Part shown: in pieces, positions 28,315 through 40,199 of the stretch
How the letters are laid out: every line of letters starts with the position of its first letter
How positions within the stretch are numbered: the first letter of the stretch is position 1
Assembly (NCBI RefSeq): GCF_014775655.1
Contig: NZ_CP061274.1
Location: 2,728,001-2,792,000, forward strand
Direction: 5' to 3'
DNA: 64,000 nucleotides
Origin: Clavibacter zhangzhiyongii
Lineage (GTDB): Bacteria; Actinomycetota; Actinomycetes; Actinomycetales; Microbacteriaceae
Translations under genes and position numbers: made by a program
Notes under the pieces: model-generated
The model's input: the letters and a program-made list of their open reading frames with translations, nothing else
The model's database searches: none
What the model was told of the DNA's origin: nothing

Positions 28315-28683
28315 CTAAATGACCTCCGGTGCCAGCGAGATGATCTTCATGAACTTCTTGTCCCGGAGCTCGCGGCCCACCGGTCCGAAGATGCGGGTGC
28401 CGCGGGGCTCCCCGTTGCTGTTCAGGATGACGGCGGCGTTCTCGTCGAACTTGATGTACGAGCCGTCGGGACGGCGCGTCTCCTTCTTGGTGCGGACGAT
28501 GACGGCCTTGACGACCTCGCCCTTCTTGACGTTGCCACCGGGGATCGCGTCCTTGACGGTCGCGACGATGACGTCGCCGAGGCCGGCGTAGCGACGACCC
28601 GAGCCACCGAGCACGCGGATGGTCAAGATCTCCTTGGCACCCGTGTTGTCCGCGATCTTGAGGCGGGATTCCTGCTGAATCAC
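28315..28683 (-). CDS. rplN: 50S ribosomal protein L14
   Basis: 122 aa, exactly the family length when GTG 28683 is used ([18 protein letters not shown]). L14 forms intersubunit bridges. The signature [19 protein letters not shown] is present. First gene after the S10-type segment; a 28-nt gap separates it from rpsQ. Confidence 0.98.
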   Translation of the reverse strand: MIQQESRLKIADNTGAKEILTIRVLGGSGRRYAGLGDVIVATVKDAIPGGNVKKGEVVKAVIVRTKKETRRPDGSYIKFDENAAVILNSNGEPRGTRIFGPVGRELRDKKFMKIISLAPEVI

Positions 28684-28711
28684 TGTTGCTCCTTCATCCA
28701 AGCAGCCGGGG

Positions 28712-29008
28712 CTACTTGGCCTTCTCGAGGATCTCGACCAGGCGCCAGCGCTTGGAGGCGCTGAGGGGACGGGTCTCGTTGATGAGGACCAGGTCGCCGA
28801 TGCCGGCGGTGTTCGCCTCGTCGTGCGCCTTGACCTTGGAGGTGCGGCGGATGACCTTGCCGTACAGCGGGTGCTTCACGCGGTCCTCGACCTCGACGAC
28901 GATGGTCTTGTCCATCTTGTCGCTGGTGACGTAGCCACGACGGGACTTGCGGTAGCCGCGGTCGACCGTCGCGGTGTCCGCCGTGTTCTTCTCTTCGGCG
29001 TTCGCCAT
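28712..29008 (-). CDS. rpsQ: 30S ribosomal protein S17
   Basis: 98 aa from ATG 29008. S17 is a primary 16S-binding OB-fold protein. Core [20 protein letters not shown] to the [18 protein letters not shown] end; about 20 residues precede the core. An upstream TTG (29014) overlaps rpmC and is less likely. Confidence 0.97.
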   Translation of the reverse strand: MANAEEKNTADTATVDRGYRKSRRGYVTSDKMDKTIVVEVEDRVKHPLYGKVIRRTSKVKAHDEANTAGIGDLVLINETRPLSASKRWRLVEILEKAK

Positions 29009-29010
29009 GA

Positions 29011-29337
29011 TCAAGCCTCCTCAGCCTTCTCGGTGACGGCGGCGTCGTCGGCCTTCGCGGCCTTCTTCGTCGCCTTCTTCTTCTCGGGCTTCTCGGGGAC
29101 CTCGACGGGGGCGGGCGTGGCACGGATGCCCAGCTCGCGCTCGCGGATGACCGTGTAGATCCGAGCGATGTCGCGCTTGACCGCGCGGAGGCGGCCGTGG
29201 CTGTCGAGCTGACCGGTGGCCGACTGGAAGCGCAGGTTGAACAGCTCCTCCTTGGCCTTCTTCAGCTCTTCGACGAGTCGCTCGTCCTCGAAAGTGTCCA
29301 GCTCGACGGGGGCGAGCTCCTTGGAACCGATCGCCAT
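29011..29337 (-). CDS. rpmC: 50S ribosomal protein L29 with lysine/alanine-rich tail
   Basis: 108 aa. L29 borders the exit tunnel and helps dock trigger factor and SRP. The core is about 12-75 ([18 protein letters not shown]); the last ~30 residues are a K/A/E-rich tail. ATG overlaps the rplP stop by one base (TAATG). Confidence 0.96.
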   Translation of the reverse strand: MAIGSKELAPVELDTFEDERLVEELKKAKEELFNLRFQSATGQLDSHGRLRAVKRDIARIYTVIRERELGIRATPAPVEVPEKPEKKKATKKAAKADDAAVTEKAEEA

Positions 29338-29756
29338 TATGCGTCGCCTTCCTCGCGCTTGATGATGCGTGCCTTGAGGGGCAGCTTGTGGATGGCCCGG
29401 GTGAGCGCCTCGCGCGCCGTGACCTCGTCGACTCCGGAGAGCTCGAAGAGCACGCGGCCCGGCTTGACGTTCGCGACCCACCACTCGACCGAGCCCTTGC
29501 CGGAACCCATTCGGGTCTCGGCGGGCTTCTTGGTGAGCGGACGGTCGGGGAAGATGTTGATGTACACCTTGCCGCCGCGCTTGACGTGACGCGTCATGGC
29601 GATTCGAGCGGACTCGATCTGCCGGTTCGTCACGTAGGCGGGCGTGAGGGCCTGGATGCCGTACTCACCGAACGACACGGTGGTGCCACCGGTCGCGTGG
29701 CCGGTACGACCGGGGTGGTGCTGCTTGCGGTGCTTGACTCGACGGGGGATAAGCAT
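29337..29756 (-). CDS. rplP: 50S ribosomal protein L16
   Basis: 139 aa, standard. L16 contacts A-site tRNA and is needed for peptidyl transfer. [19 protein letters not shown] and [20 protein letters not shown] are standard. It begins 2 nt after the rpsC stop. Confidence 0.98.
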   Translation of the reverse strand: MLIPRRVKHRKQHHPGRTGHATGGTTVSFGEYGIQALTPAYVTNRQIESARIAMTRHVKRGGKVYINIFPDRPLTKKPAETRMGSGKGSVEWWVANVKPGRVLFELSGVDEVTAREALTRAIHKLPLKARIIKREEGDA

Positions 29757-29758
29757 GG

Positions 29759-30556
29759 TTACGCCTCAACTCCTGCTGCGGCGACCGGCGCTGCCTCGGC
29801 GGCCGGCGCGGTGCGCGGCGCGTTGGTGCGGCGATCCCCGGTCCGACCGTCGGAACGGTCGTTACGGCGCTCGGGGCGCGACGACTTCTGGTTCGCCTGC
29901 TCGCGAGCGAGATCCTTGTTGGTGATGTCGCCCTTGTAGACCCAGACCTTCACGCCGATGCGGCCGAAGGAGGTACGGGCCTCGTAGAAGCCGTAGTCGA
30001 TGTTCGCGCGGAGGGTGTGCAGCGGCACGCGTCCCTCGCGGTAGAACTCCGACCGGCTCATCTCGGCGCCGCCGAGGCGGCCCGACACCTGGATGCGGAC
30101 GCCCTTGGCGCCGGCGCGCTGGGCGCCCTGCAGGCCCTTGCGCATCGCGCGGCGGAACGCCACACGACCCGCGAGCTGCTCGGCGATGCCCTGGGCGACC
30201 AGCTGCGCCTCGGCCTCGGGGTTCTTCACCTCGAGGATGTTCAGCTGGATCTGCTTGCCCGTGAGCTTCTCGAGGTCGGCGCGGATGCGCTCGGCCTCGA
30301 CGCCGCGGCGGCCGATGACGATGCCGGGGCGGGCCGTGTAGATGTCCACGCGGACACGGTCACGGGTGCGCTCGATCTCGATGCGCGCCACTCCGGCGCG
30401 GTCGAGGCTCGTCTTGAGCATGGTGCGGATGCGCACGTCCTCGGCGACGTAGTCGCTGTAACGCTGCCCCTTCTTCGTGCTGTCCGAGAACCAACGCGAC
30501 ACGTGGTCGGTGGTGATCCCGAGACGGAACCCGTACGGGTTGACCTTCTGTCCCAT
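29759..30556 (-). CDS. rpsC: 30S ribosomal protein S3 with C-terminal tail
   Basis: 265 aa. S3 lines the mRNA entry channel. KH domain near 60-110 ([18 protein letters not shown]); C-terminal domain with [18 protein letters not shown]. The last ~45 residues are an R/D/T- then A/P-rich tail common in actinobacteria. Overlaps rplV by one base. Confidence 0.97.
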   Translation of the reverse strand: MGQKVNPYGFRLGITTDHVSRWFSDSTKKGQRYSDYVAEDVRIRTMLKTSLDRAGVARIEIERTRDRVRVDIYTARPGIVIGRRGVEAERIRADLEKLTGKQIQLNILEVKNPEAEAQLVAQGIAEQLAGRVAFRRAMRKGLQGAQRAGAKGVRIQVSGRLGGAEMSRSEFYREGRVPLHTLRANIDYGFYEARTSFGRIGVKVWVYKGDITNKDLAREQANQKSSRPERRNDRSDGRTGDRRTNAPRTAPAAEAAPVAAAGVEA

Positions 30557-30948
30557 TACTTGCTCGCCTTCTTCGTGGTCGACGCCACGTCCGCCTCATC
30601 CGGCGTCGCGAGGACGACCGTGATGTGGCTGGTGCGCTTGTTGATACGGAATGCGCGACCCTGTGCGCGCGGCTGGAACCGCTTGAGGGTGGTGCCCTCG
30701 TCCACGAACGCCTTGGCGATGTAGAGGTCCTGCTCCGCGAGGAAGCTGTTGGACGCGTCGGCCTTGACCCGCGCGTTCGCCATGGCCGAGGCCACCAGCT
30801 TGTAGATCGGCTCGCTCGCGCCCTGCGGCGCGAACTTCAGGATGGCCAGGGCCTCCTCGGCCTGCTTCCCGCGGATCATGTCCACGACGCGACGGGCCTT
30901 CTGGGGGGTGACGCGGATGTGACGCACGCGTGCGATCGACTCCACCAT
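30556..30948 (-). CDS. rplV: 50S ribosomal protein L22
   Basis: 130 aa. L22 reaches into the peptide exit tunnel. [16 protein letters not shown] and the beta-hairpin motif [19 protein letters not shown] are present. Starts 25 nt after rpsS. Confidence 0.98.
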   Translation of the reverse strand: MVESIARVRHIRVTPQKARRVVDMIRGKQAEEALAILKFAPQGASEPIYKLVASAMANARVKADASNSFLAEQDLYIAKAFVDEGTTLKRFQPRAQGRAFRINKRTSHITVVLATPDEADVASTTKKASK

Positions 30949-30973
30949 TTCTCTCCTCCTTCTCGTCGCCGCG

Positions 30974-31255
30974 CTAGCGGCGACGACCCTTCTTGTCGTC
31001 CTTCACGTGGCCGCGGAAGGTGCGCGTGAGAGCGAACTCGCCGAGCTTGTGGCCCACCATCGACTCGGTGACGAACACCGGGACGTGCTTGCGACCGTCG
31101 TGCACCGCGATGGTGTGACCCAGCATCGCCGGGATGATCATCGAGCGGCGCGACCAGGTCTTGATCACGTTCTTGCTGCTGGCCTCGTTCGCCGAGATCA
31201 CCTTGCGGAGCAGGTGGTCGTCGACGAAGGGGCCCTTCTTCAGACTGCGTGGCAT
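30974..31255 (-). CDS. rpsS: 30S ribosomal protein S19
   Basis: 93 aa, standard. S19 pairs with S13 in the small-subunit head. [19 protein letters not shown] and the [18 protein letters not shown] end are standard. Confidence 0.98.
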   Translation of the reverse strand: MPRSLKKGPFVDDHLLRKVISANEASSKNVIKTWSRRSMIIPAMLGHTIAVHDGRKHVPVFVTESMVGHKLGEFALTRTFRGHVKDDKKGRRR

Positions 31256-31267
31256 CTTCTACAACTC

Positions 31268-32107
<840 letters not shown>

Positions 32108-32129
32108 TGGTGTTTTCCTAGTCCCGGTC

Positions 32130-32429
32130 TCAGCCGACAGTCGTGAAGATGTCGATGGAGCCCGACTTGAGGGAGACGATGGCGCGCTTGGTGTCCTTGC
32201 GCTTGCCCAGGCCGAATTTCGTGCGGCGCGTCTTGCCCTGCTTGTTGAGCGTGTTGACCGACGCGACCTGCACGCCGAAGATCTTCTCGATCGCGAGCTT
32301 GATCTCGGTCTTGTTCGAGCGGGGGTCCACGATGAACGTGTACTTGCCCTGGTCGATCAGGCCGTAGCTCTTCTCGGAGACGACCGGCGCGATGATGATG
32401 TCGCGGGGGTCCTTCTGGGTGGCGCTCAT
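32130..32429 (-). CDS. rplW: 50S ribosomal protein L23
   Basis: 99 aa. L23 sits at the tunnel exit and docks trigger factor and SRP. Core [21 protein letters not shown]. Start overlaps the rplD stop by 4 nt. Confidence 0.97.
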   Translation of the reverse strand: MSATQKDPRDIIIAPVVSEKSYGLIDQGKYTFIVDPRSNKTEIKLAIEKIFGVQVASVNTLNKQGKTRRTKFGLGKRKDTKRAIVSLKSGSIDIFTTVG

Positions 32430-33082
32430 GCGGCAACCTCTTCCTTGGCCGTCTTCGACTCGACGAACGCGTCGAACGCGCCCTTCGTGAAGACGATGTC
32501 GTCGCTCACGAGCACGTCGTACGCGTTGAGCTGGTCGTAGGACAGCACGTGGACCGTCGGGATGTTGCGCACGCTGCGGAGGCTGACCTCGTCGGTGCGC
32601 TCCAGCACGATGAGGACGTGCTTGCTCGTGGCGATGCCGTCGAGCAGCGCGACCACGGTCTTCGTCGAGGGCACGTCTCCGGCGGAGAGGCTCTCGATGA
32701 CGTGGAGGCGGGCGCCGCGTGCGCGGTCGGAGAGGGCGCCGAGCAGAGCCGCGGCGATCATCTTCTTGGGGGTGCGCTGCGAGTAGTTGCGGGGCGTCGG
32801 TCCGTGGACGATGCCACCGCCGGTCATCTGGGGCGCGCGGATGGAGCCCTGACGAGCGCGGCCGGTGCCCTTCTGCTTGAACGGCTTGCGGCCGGCGCCG
32901 GAGACCTCGCCGCGGCCCTTGGTCTTGTGCGTTCCCTGGCGCGCCGCGGCGAGCTGGGCGACGACGACCTGGTGGATGAGCGGGACGTTGGTCTGCACGT
33001 CGAAGATCGACGCGGGCAGGTCGACCGCGCCGGTGACTGCACCGGTCGCGTCGAGGACGTCGAGCTGGGTGTCGGTAGCCAT
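32426..33082 (-). CDS. rplD: 50S ribosomal protein L4
   Basis: 218 aa from ATG 33082, the family length. L4 lines the exit tunnel and in E. coli represses the S10 operon. The tunnel loop [21 protein letters not shown] is intact. 2 nt after rplC. Confidence 0.97.
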   Translation of the reverse strand: MATDTQLDVLDATGAVTGAVDLPASIFDVQTNVPLIHQVVVAQLAAARQGTHKTKGRGEVSGAGRKPFKQKGTGRARQGSIRAPQMTGGGIVHGPTPRNYSQRTPKKMIAAALLGALSDRARGARLHVIESLSAGDVPSTKTVVALLDGIATSKHVLIVLERTDEVSLRSVRNIPTVHVLSYDQLNAYDVLVSDDIVFTKGAFDAFVESKTAKEEVAA

Positions 33083-33084
33083 GA

Positions 33085-33738
33085 CTACTTCCCCTTCACT
33101 GCGTTGCGGACGAAGACGATGCGGCCACGCGCGCCGGGCACTGCGCCCTTGACGAGCAGGAGGCCCTTCTCGGCGTCCACGCTGTGGACGACGAGGTTCA
33201 GCACGGTGACGCGCTCGCCGCCCATGCGACCGGCCATGCGCATGCCCTTGAAGACACGGCTGGGGGTCGAGGAGGCGCCGATGGAACCGGGCTTGCGGTG
33301 GTTGCGGTGCGAACCGTGCGAGGCGGAGACGCCCTTGAAGTTGTGGCGCTTCATGACGCCGGCGAAGCCCTTGCCCTTGCTGGTGCCGACGACGTCGACC
33401 TTGGTGCCGGCCTCGAAGGCGCCGACGGTGATCTCCTGGCCGAGCGAGTACTCGGCGAAGTCGGCCGTGCGGACCTCGGTGAGGTGGCGGCGCGGCGTGA
33501 CGCCGGCCTTGTCGAAGTGGCCGGTGCTCGGCTTGTCGGCCTTGCGGGGGTCGATCTGGCCGTAGGCGATCTGGATCGCGCCGTAGCCGTCGACCTCGGG
33601 CGTGCGCACCTGGGTGACGACGTTCGGGGTGATCTGCACGACGGTCACGGGGATGAGCTTGTTGTTCTCGTCCCACACCTGCGTCATGCCCAGCTTCGTG
33701 CCGAGCAGACCGGTGAAAGTCCTGTTAGCGGTAGACAT
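33085..33738 (-). CDS. rplC: 50S ribosomal protein L3
   Basis: 217 aa. L3 initiates large-subunit assembly and reaches the peptidyl transferase centre. [19 protein letters not shown] and the [15 protein letters not shown] loop (methylated Gln site in some species) are standard. 8 nt after rpsJ. Confidence 0.98.
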   Translation of the reverse strand: MSTANRTFTGLLGTKLGMTQVWDENNKLIPVTVVQITPNVVTQVRTPEVDGYGAIQIAYGQIDPRKADKPSTGHFDKAGVTPRRHLTEVRTADFAEYSLGQEITVGAFEAGTKVDVVGTSKGKGFAGVMKRHNFKGVSASHGSHRNHRKPGSIGASSTPSRVFKGMRMAGRMGGERVTVLNLVVHSVDAEKGLLLVKGAVPGARGRIVFVRNAVKGK

Positions 33739-33746
33739 GGGTTCCC

Positions 33747-34055
33747 TTAGAGCTTGATCTCGATGTTGACGTCGGCCGGGAGGTCGAGTCGCATGAGCGA
33801 GTCGACCGCCTTCGGCGTCGGGTCGACGATGTCGATCAGACGCTTGTGCGTGCGCATCTCGAAGTGCTCGCGGCTGTCCTTGTACTTGTGGGGGGAACGG
33901 ATCACGCAGATCACGTTCTTCTCCGTGGGCAGCGGCACCGGGCCGACGACCGTGGCGCCCGCGCGGGTCACCGTGTCGACGATCTTCCGGGCCGAGGAGT
34001 CGATGACCGAGTGGTCGTACGACTTAAGTCGGATGCGGATCTTCTGTCCCGCCAT
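33747..34055 (-). CDS. rpsJ: 30S ribosomal protein S10
   Basis: 102 aa, standard. S10 is in the small-subunit head and also acts as NusE in antitermination. [19 protein letters not shown] and the [16 protein letters not shown] segment are intact. First gene of the S10 operon that runs minus-strand to rpsQ and onward to map. Confidence 0.98.
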   Translation of the reverse strand: MAGQKIRIRLKSYDHSVIDSSARKIVDTVTRAGATVVGPVPLPTEKNVICVIRSPHKYKDSREHFEMRTHKRLIDIVDPTPKAVDSLMRLDLPADVNIEIKL

Positions 34056-34492
34056 GTGTGACTCTCTCTCTTTCGTGCGTCATGCGGCCTCGGACCGTAT
34101 TGGACGCGTGTGTCCCTCGCTCGGATCGGCCCGCCTCGTGGCGTGCTCCTCCGTGGTGCACCCGGGCGCGCATCGTGGGACGCGGCCTCGGGCAGCTCGT
34201 GCACCTGCCCGCATGCGGGCGCGGACGAGCGGTGCTCATCCGGTGGGTGTCGGGCTTGTGCTCTGCTGCCCGCGGCCTAACCTGCCCAGGGAGCGACGTG
34301 CGCTCCGGGCGGCTATGCACTGCCTGGCAGTGATCCGGTGTCTCGCGCGCTGGGCGCCGTGCACCGGAATGTTGAACTAGACGAGTTTGTCATAGTCCGG
34401 CCACACGTGCAACCCGGGCGTGTCGCGCCCACTCCCCCGTGTTTCCGGGGCTCCCGCCGCGTCCGGACGAGCGGCGGAGCGGGCCCGTCGCG
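34056..34492 (-). promoter_or_regulatory. S10 operon upstream region (437 nt, no gene)
   Basis: Gap between rpsJ and the topoisomerase IB stop. No coding frame is convincing. On the minus strand a TACGGT -10-like box (plus 34094-34099) lies 39 nt before the rpsJ ATG but lacks a clear -35. A near-perfect 15-nt palindrome, CACTGCCTGGCAGTG (34318-34332), and a CCGGTG/CACCGG pair flanking 34336-34367 lie further up. The stretch 34365-34405 is less GC-rich than its surroundings. The GAAAGAGAGAGAGT run upstream of rpsJ is an extended purine ribosome-binding stretch. This region may hold the S10 promoter and an L4-responsive or other leader. Confidence 0.5.
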
Positions 34493-35461
34493 TCACCGGA
34501 ACAGCAGGTTGCGGAGCTCCGTCTCGCCCGAGCCCAGGCGCTGCGGGTCGATCGTCCGCCCGTGGGCGTACTCGTCGACGAGGCGCGGATCCACGTAGCT
34601 GTTCTTGGCGATGGTCGGGGTGTTGCTGAGGACCTCCGCGGCGTCGCGGTAGGCCTGCGCCAGCGCGCGCTGCCGCTTGCCCTTGGTCTGCTCCGGACCG
34701 TGCTTGGCGAGGCTGATCGCGGCGGCGACCGTGCCGTGCAGCGTCCGGAAGTCCTTCGCGGTGAACTCGCCGCCGGTGCGCTCGCGCACGTAGTCGTTGA
34801 TGTCGGCGGCGCCCAGCGGGTGCCACTCGCCGTCGTCCTCGTACGCCAGCAGGCGCGCGTTGGGACCGCGGTCCTGGAGCCCGCGGACGACCTGCACGAG
34901 GTCGTGGTCGCGGATGTCGCTCGACCACTCCTGCCCGCTCTTGGCGGGGAACTCGAGGTGGACGACGTCGTCGTGGACCGTGACGTGCGAGCAGAGCAGC
35001 GTCGAGAGCCCGTGGCTGCCGTTCGACTCGGTGTACCGCTCGCTGCCGACCCGGAGGCTCCCGGTGTCGAGCATGCGGAAGCCGGCCGCGAGGGCGCGAT
35101 CGCGCGTGTAGCCGTCCTGCCGGAGGTGCATCGTCACCTGGCGCCGGGCGGACGGCAGCGACTCGGCGAGCTGGAGCGCGCGGTCGAACTTGATGCGGTC
35201 CTTCTGCTCACGCCAGGTCGGGTGGTAGATGTACTGCCGGCGGCCGGCGCTGTCCATCCCCGTGGCCTGCACGTGGCCGTTCTCGTACGGCGCGATCCAC
35301 ACGTCGGTCCAGGCGGGCGGGATGCCGAGGTGCTCCATGCGGGCGCGCAGCGCCTTGTCGGTCACCCGGTTCCCGTCGGAGTCCAGGTAGGTCCAGCCCT
35401 TCCCGGCCCTCTTGCGCGTGTAGCCCTTGCCGGTGGCGTCGCTGCGCCGGAGTCTGACCAT
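34493..35461 (-). CDS. DNA topoisomerase IB (eukaryote-like)
   Basis: 322 aa. Type IB enzymes relax DNA through a 3'-phosphotyrosine link. From ATG 35461 the catalytic set is Arg137 (SLRVGSERY), Lys174 (PAKSGQEW), Arg239 and His242 (FRTLHGT) and nucleophile Tyr289 (KNSYVDPRLV), so it looks active. N-terminal part (about 1-95) matches the bacterial TopIB N-domain (TDVWIAP..GHVQATG). ATG 35461 was chosen over 35464 because it sits exactly 6 nt after a TAGGTT -10 box. Poxvirus-like TopIB occurs sporadically in bacteria; its place between tuf and rpsJ suggests insertion. Confidence 0.93.
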   Translation of the reverse strand: MVRLRRSDATGKGYTRKRAGKGWTYLDSDGNRVTDKALRARMEHLGIPPAWTDVWIAPYENGHVQATGMDSAGRRQYIYHPTWREQKDRIKFDRALQLAESLPSARRQVTMHLRQDGYTRDRALAAGFRMLDTGSLRVGSERYTESNGSHGLSTLLCSHVTVHDDVVHLEFPAKSGQEWSSDIRDHDLVQVVRGLQDRGPNARLLAYEDDGEWHPLGAADINDYVRERTGGEFTAKDFRTLHGTVAAAISLAKHGPEQTKGKRQRALAQAYRDAAEVLSNTPTIAKNSYVDPRLVDEYAHGRTIDPQRLGSGETELRNLLFR

Positions 35462-35467
35462 CATTCG

Positions 35468-35473
35468 AACCTA
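35468..35473 (-). promoter_or_regulatory. Leaderless -10 box for topoisomerase IB
   Basis: Minus-strand TAGGTT, 6 nt before the second of two adjacent ATG codons. The same hexamer and spacing precede the coiled-coil membrane protein gene at 41663. Confidence 0.6.
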
Positions 35474-35557
35474 CGCGCCGCCGGTCCGATCGTCGGTGCA
35501 CGACCGATCAGAGCCCGGCTTCCGCAGGAGCCCGTGATCTCCGCCCTGGTTAACGGC

Positions 35558-35594
35558 CGACAGGGCCGGGCCATGACGGCCCGACCCTGTCGGA
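35558..35594 (-). terminator. Terminator after tuf
   Basis: 16-bp stem (35558-35573 with 35579-35594, one G-T pair), 5-nt loop, 23 nt after the tuf stop; the minus strand continues into GTTAACC. Likely end of the str operon. Confidence 0.8.
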
Positions 35595-35616
35595 GGTGGT
35601 GCTGGTGGAGCTGGTG

Positions 35617-36810
<1,194 letters not shown>

Positions 36811-36835
36811 TGTGGGTCCTCCTCAGGACTCGGTG

Positions 36836-36868
36836 GCAGGGCGCCCGGTTGTTCCTCGGACGCCCTGC
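36836..36868 (-). other. Hairpin in the fusA-tuf gap
   Basis: 8-bp stem (36836-36843 with 36861-36868) and 17-nt loop in the tuf leader. Upstream on the minus strand is TAACAT (around plus 36888-36893), a possible -10 for a tuf-specific promoter. Confidence 0.5.
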
Positions 36869-36924
36869 GGATTGGAGATGGTGCTTATGTTACTGAAACG
36901 GCGGATGCCGCTCGAACTGGAGGG

Positions 36925-39039
36925 CTACTCGCCCTTGTTCTTCTGGACGATCTCGTCGGCGACAGCCTTCGGGACCTCGGCGTAGCTGCCGAAGCTCATC
37001 GAGTACACCGCGCGGCCCGAGGTCTTGCTCCTCAGGTCGCCGACGTAGCCGAACATCTCCGACAGGGGGACGTTCGCCGTGATGACCTTGACGCCGCTGG
37101 CGTCCTCCATGGCCTGGATCTGGCCGCGGCGGGAGTTCAGGTCGCCGATGACGTCGCCCATGTACTCCTCGGGCGTGCGGACCTCGACGGCCATGAGCGG
37201 CTCGAGCAGGACGGGCTTCGCCTTGCGGGCCGCCTCCTTGAACGCCATGGAGCCGGCGATCTTGAACGCCATCTCCGAGGAGTCGACGTCGTGCGCCGCG
37301 CCGTCCAGCAGGGTCGCCTTGACGCCGACCATGGGGTAGCCCGCGAGGATGCCGACCTGGAGCGCGTCCTGGATGCCCGCGTCGACCGAGGGGATGTACT
37401 CCCGCGGGACGCGACCGCCGGTGACCTTGTTGTCGAACTCGTAGGTCTTCTCCGCGGTCACCTCCATGGGCTCGATCTTGATCTGGATCTTGGCGAACTG
37501 GCCCGATCCACCCGTCTGCTTCTTGTGGGTGAAGTCGTGCTTGTCGACGGTGCCGCGGATGGTCTCGCGGTACGCGACCTGCGGCTTGCCGACGTTCGCC
37601 TCGACGTTGAACTCGCGCTTCATGCGGTCGACCAGGATGTCGAGGTGGAGCTCGCCCATGCCCTTGATGACCGTCTGACCGGTCTCCTGGTTCTGCTCGG
37701 TGCGGAAGGTCGGGTCCTCCTCGGCGAGCTTCTGGATGGCGACACCCAGCTTCTCCTGGTCGGCCTTCGTCTTCGGCTCGATCGCGACCTCGATGACGGG
37801 CTCGGGGAACGTCATGGACTCGAGGACGATCTGGTCCGTCGGGTCGCAGAGCGTGTCGCCCGTGGTCGTGTCCTTGAGGCCGATGACCGCGTAGATGTGA
37901 CCGGCGGTGACCGAGTCGACCGGGTTCTCCTTGTTGGAGTGCATCTGGAAGATCTTCCCGATGCGCTCCTTCTTGCCCTTGGTCGAGTTGATGACCTGCG
38001 AACCGCTCGCGATGTGGCCCGAGTAGACGCGCACGTAGGTGAGGCGACCGAAGAACGGGTGCACCGCGACCTTGAACGCGAGCGCCGAGAAGGGCTCGGT
38101 CGAGTCGGGCTTGCGGATGATGACCTTCTCCTCGTCGCGCACGTCGTGTCCCTCCATGGGGGGCACGTCGAGCGGGCTGGGGAGGTAGTCGATGACCGCG
38201 TCGAGCATCGGCTGGACGCCGCGGTTCTTGAACGCGGAGCCGCACAGCACGGGGTAGATCTCGCTGTTGACGGTGAGCTTGCGGATGGCGGCCTTGATCT
38301 CCGCCACCGTCAGCTCCTCGCCGCCGAAGTACTTCTCGAGCAGCGCGTCGTCGGTCTCGGCGACGGTCTCGAGCAGCTTGGCCCGGTACTCGTCCGCCTT
38401 CTCCTGGAGGTCCGCGGGGATCTCCTCGATGTCGTACTTCGCACCGAGCTCGACGTCTCCCTTGGAGTCGCCGCGCCAGGTCAGCGCGCGCATCTCGACG
38501 AGGTCGATGACGCCCTCGAAGCCGCCCTCCGCGCCGATGGGCAGCTGGATGACCAGCGGCTTCGCGCCGAGGCGGTTGATGATCGTGTCGACCGTGAAGT
38601 AGAAGTCGGCGCCGAGCTTGTCCATCTTGTTGACGAAGCAGATGCGCGGCACGTCGTACTTGTCGGCCTGGCGCCACACCGTCTCGGACTGGGGCTCGAC
38701 GCCCTCCTTGCCGTCGAACACGGCGACCGCGCCGTCGAGGACGCGGAGCGAACGCTCCACCTCGACGGTGAAGTCGACGTGCCCGGGGGTGTCGATGATG
38801 TTGATCTGGTTCTTGTTCCAGAAGCACGTCGTCGCGGCGGACGTGATCGTGATGCCGCGCTCCTGCTCCTGGGCCATCCAGTCCATCGTGGCGGCGCCGT
38901 CGTGGACCTCGCCGATCTTGTGAGTGATGCCCGTGTAGTACAGGATGCGCTCGGTGGTGGTGGTCTTGCCGGCATCGATGTGAGCCATGATGCCGATGTT
39001 GCGGACCTTGTTCAGGTCGGTGAGCACGTCCTGTGCCAC
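36925..39039 (-). CDS. fusA: Elongation factor G
   Basis: 704 aa, standard. GTPase that drives translocation and, with RRF, ribosome recycling. G1 [10 protein letters not shown] near 19-28, [17 protein letters not shown]; domain IV with the YRETIRG segment. GTG start at 39039 after GGAGGAACC. 47 nt after rpsG. Confidence 0.98.
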   Translation of the reverse strand: MAQDVLTDLNKVRNIGIMAHIDAGKTTTTERILYYTGITHKIGEVHDGAATMDWMAQEQERGITITSAATTCFWNKNQINIIDTPGHVDFTVEVERSLRVLDGAVAVFDGKEGVEPQSETVWRQADKYDVPRICFVNKMDKLGADFYFTVDTIINRLGAKPLVIQLPIGAEGGFEGVIDLVEMRALTWRGDSKGDVELGAKYDIEEIPADLQEKADEYRAKLLETVAETDDALLEKYFGGEELTVAEIKAAIRKLTVNSEIYPVLCGSAFKNRGVQPMLDAVIDYLPSPLDVPPMEGHDVRDEEKVIIRKPDSTEPFSALAFKVAVHPFFGRLTYVRVYSGHIASGSQVINSTKGKKERIGKIFQMHSNKENPVDSVTAGHIYAVIGLKDTTTGDTLCDPTDQIVLESMTFPEPVIEVAIEPKTKADQEKLGVAIQKLAEEDPTFRTEQNQETGQTVIKGMGELHLDILVDRMKREFNVEANVGKPQVAYRETIRGTVDKHDFTHKKQTGGSGQFAKIQIKIEPMEVTAEKTYEFDNKVTGGRVPREYIPSVDAGIQDALQVGILAGYPMVGVKATLLDGAAHDVDSSEMAFKIAGSMAFKEAARKAKPVLLEPLMAVEVRTPEEYMGDVIGDLNSRRGQIQAMEDASGVKVITANVPLSEMFGYVGDLRSKTSGRAVYSMSFGSYAEVPKAVADEIVQKNKGE

Positions 39040-39086
39040 AGGTTCCTCCGAAAGGGGTTGGTGGTGCTGTCGAACGAGGTGGACGA

Positions 39087-39557
39087 CTACCAGCGGTAGT
39101 GCGCGAAGGCCTTGTTCGACTCGGCCATCTTGTGGGTGTCCTCGCGGCGCTTGACCGCGGCACCGAGGCCGTTGGATGCGTCGAGGATCTCGTTGGTGAG
39201 ACGCTCGGTCATGGTCTTCTCGCGACGCGACTTGGCGTACGTCGTGAGCCAGCGGAGCGCGAGGGTGTTCGCGCGGTGCGGCTTGACCTCGATCGGCACC
39301 TGGTAGGTGGAGCCACCCACGCGGCGCGAGCGGACCTCGAGGGCCGGGCGGACGTTGTCGAGCGCCTTCTTCAGCGTGACGACGGCGTCCTGGCCGTTCT
39401 TCGCGGCGACGCCGGCGAGGGCGTCGTAGACGATCTTCTCGGCGAGGCCCTTCTTGCCGTCGAGCAGGATCTTGTTGACGAGCTGGCTGACGATCGGCGC
39501 ACCGTAGACGGGATCTGCGACGACAGGGCGCTTGGGGGCGGGACCCTTGCGAGGCAT
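39087..39557 (-). CDS. rpsG: 30S ribosomal protein S7
   Basis: 156 aa, standard. S7 nucleates assembly of the small-subunit head and in E. coli represses the str operon. [19 protein letters not shown] and [15 protein letters not shown] are standard. Overlaps rpsL by one base. Confidence 0.98.
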   Translation of the reverse strand: MPRKGPAPKRPVVADPVYGAPIVSQLVNKILLDGKKGLAEKIVYDALAGVAAKNGQDAVVTLKKALDNVRPALEVRSRRVGGSTYQVPIEVKPHRANTLALRWLTTYAKSRREKTMTERLTNEILDASNGLGAAVKRREDTHKMAESNKAFAHYRW

Positions 39558-39931
39558 TACTTCTTCTCCATCTTCGCGCCGTACCGGCTGCGAGCCTGCT
39601 TGCGGTTCTTCACGGCCTGGGTGTCGAGCGCGCCGCGGACGATCTTGTATCGCACACCGGGGAGGTCCTTCACGCGACCGCCGCGGACGAGCACCATCGA
39701 GTGCTCCTGGAGGTTGTGGCCCTCACCGGGGATGTAGGCCGTGACCTCCTGGCCGTTGCTGAGCTTGACGCGGGCGACCTTGCGCAGAGCCGAGTTCGGC
39801 TTCTTGGGCGTGGTCGTGTAGACGCGGGTGCAGACGCCGCGCTGCTGGGGGTTGGCCTTCAGGGCGGGCGCCTTGGTCTTGACGACCTTGGGCGTGCGGC
39901 CCTTGCGGACCAGCTGCTGGATGGTGGGCAC
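39557..39931 (-). CDS. rpsL: 30S ribosomal protein S12
   Basis: 124 aa. S12 sits at the decoding centre. The [11 protein letters not shown] segment has the wild-type lysine whose mutation gives streptomycin resistance, and the [10 protein letters not shown] segment is also wild type. GTG start with GAGGAGTCCC upstream. First gene of the str operon, with a ~230-nt leader. Confidence 0.98.
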   Translation of the reverse strand: MPTIQQLVRKGRTPKVVKTKAPALKANPQQRGVCTRVYTTTPKKPNSALRKVARVKLSNGQEVTAYIPGEGHNLQEHSMVLVRGGRVKDLPGVRYKIVRGALDTQAVKNRKQARSRYGAKMEKK

Positions 39932-40163
39932 TACGGGACTCCTCGATGCTGCACGGTGACAGCGGGTTGATGGTCAGCATTCGACGCCCGCGGACGGGAT
40001 CGAGTTCAACTGGACCCGCGCGTCCGCCGACCACGGGAGTGGAAGGCGCCGGCGGGTATGCCGTGGGGGCCGGCCGAGTGGCCGAACCCTGATCGGTGCG
40101 CTGACGGCCCGCTCGACTGCACCCGTTCCCGGGCACGACACGAGCGCACGCCGAAGCGCACAC
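39932..40163 (-). promoter_or_regulatory. Leader of the str operon
   Basis: About 230 nt between the predicted transcription start and rpsL. No gene found. It contains several short inverted repeats, for example CCCGCGGACGGG-type around 39987-40000, but no long hairpin. Confidence 0.5.
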
Positions 40164-40170
40164 CCCCGCC

Positions 40171-40199
40171 ACGATACAGTTCCGCGACTCGCCGGTCAA
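40171..40199 (-). promoter_or_regulatory. Promoter of the str operon
   Basis: Minus-strand -35 TTGACC (plus 40194-40199), 17-nt spacer ending in TG, -10 TATCGT (40171-40176): the best consensus promoter in the window. The -35 overlaps the stop codon of the membrane protein gene upstream. Confidence 0.8.

Noticed and set aside
34056-34492. Short frames in the S10 upstream region (for example 34058-34333 plus)
   Set aside because: No ribosome binding sites, no motifs, overlapping frames on both strands; treated as non-coding.
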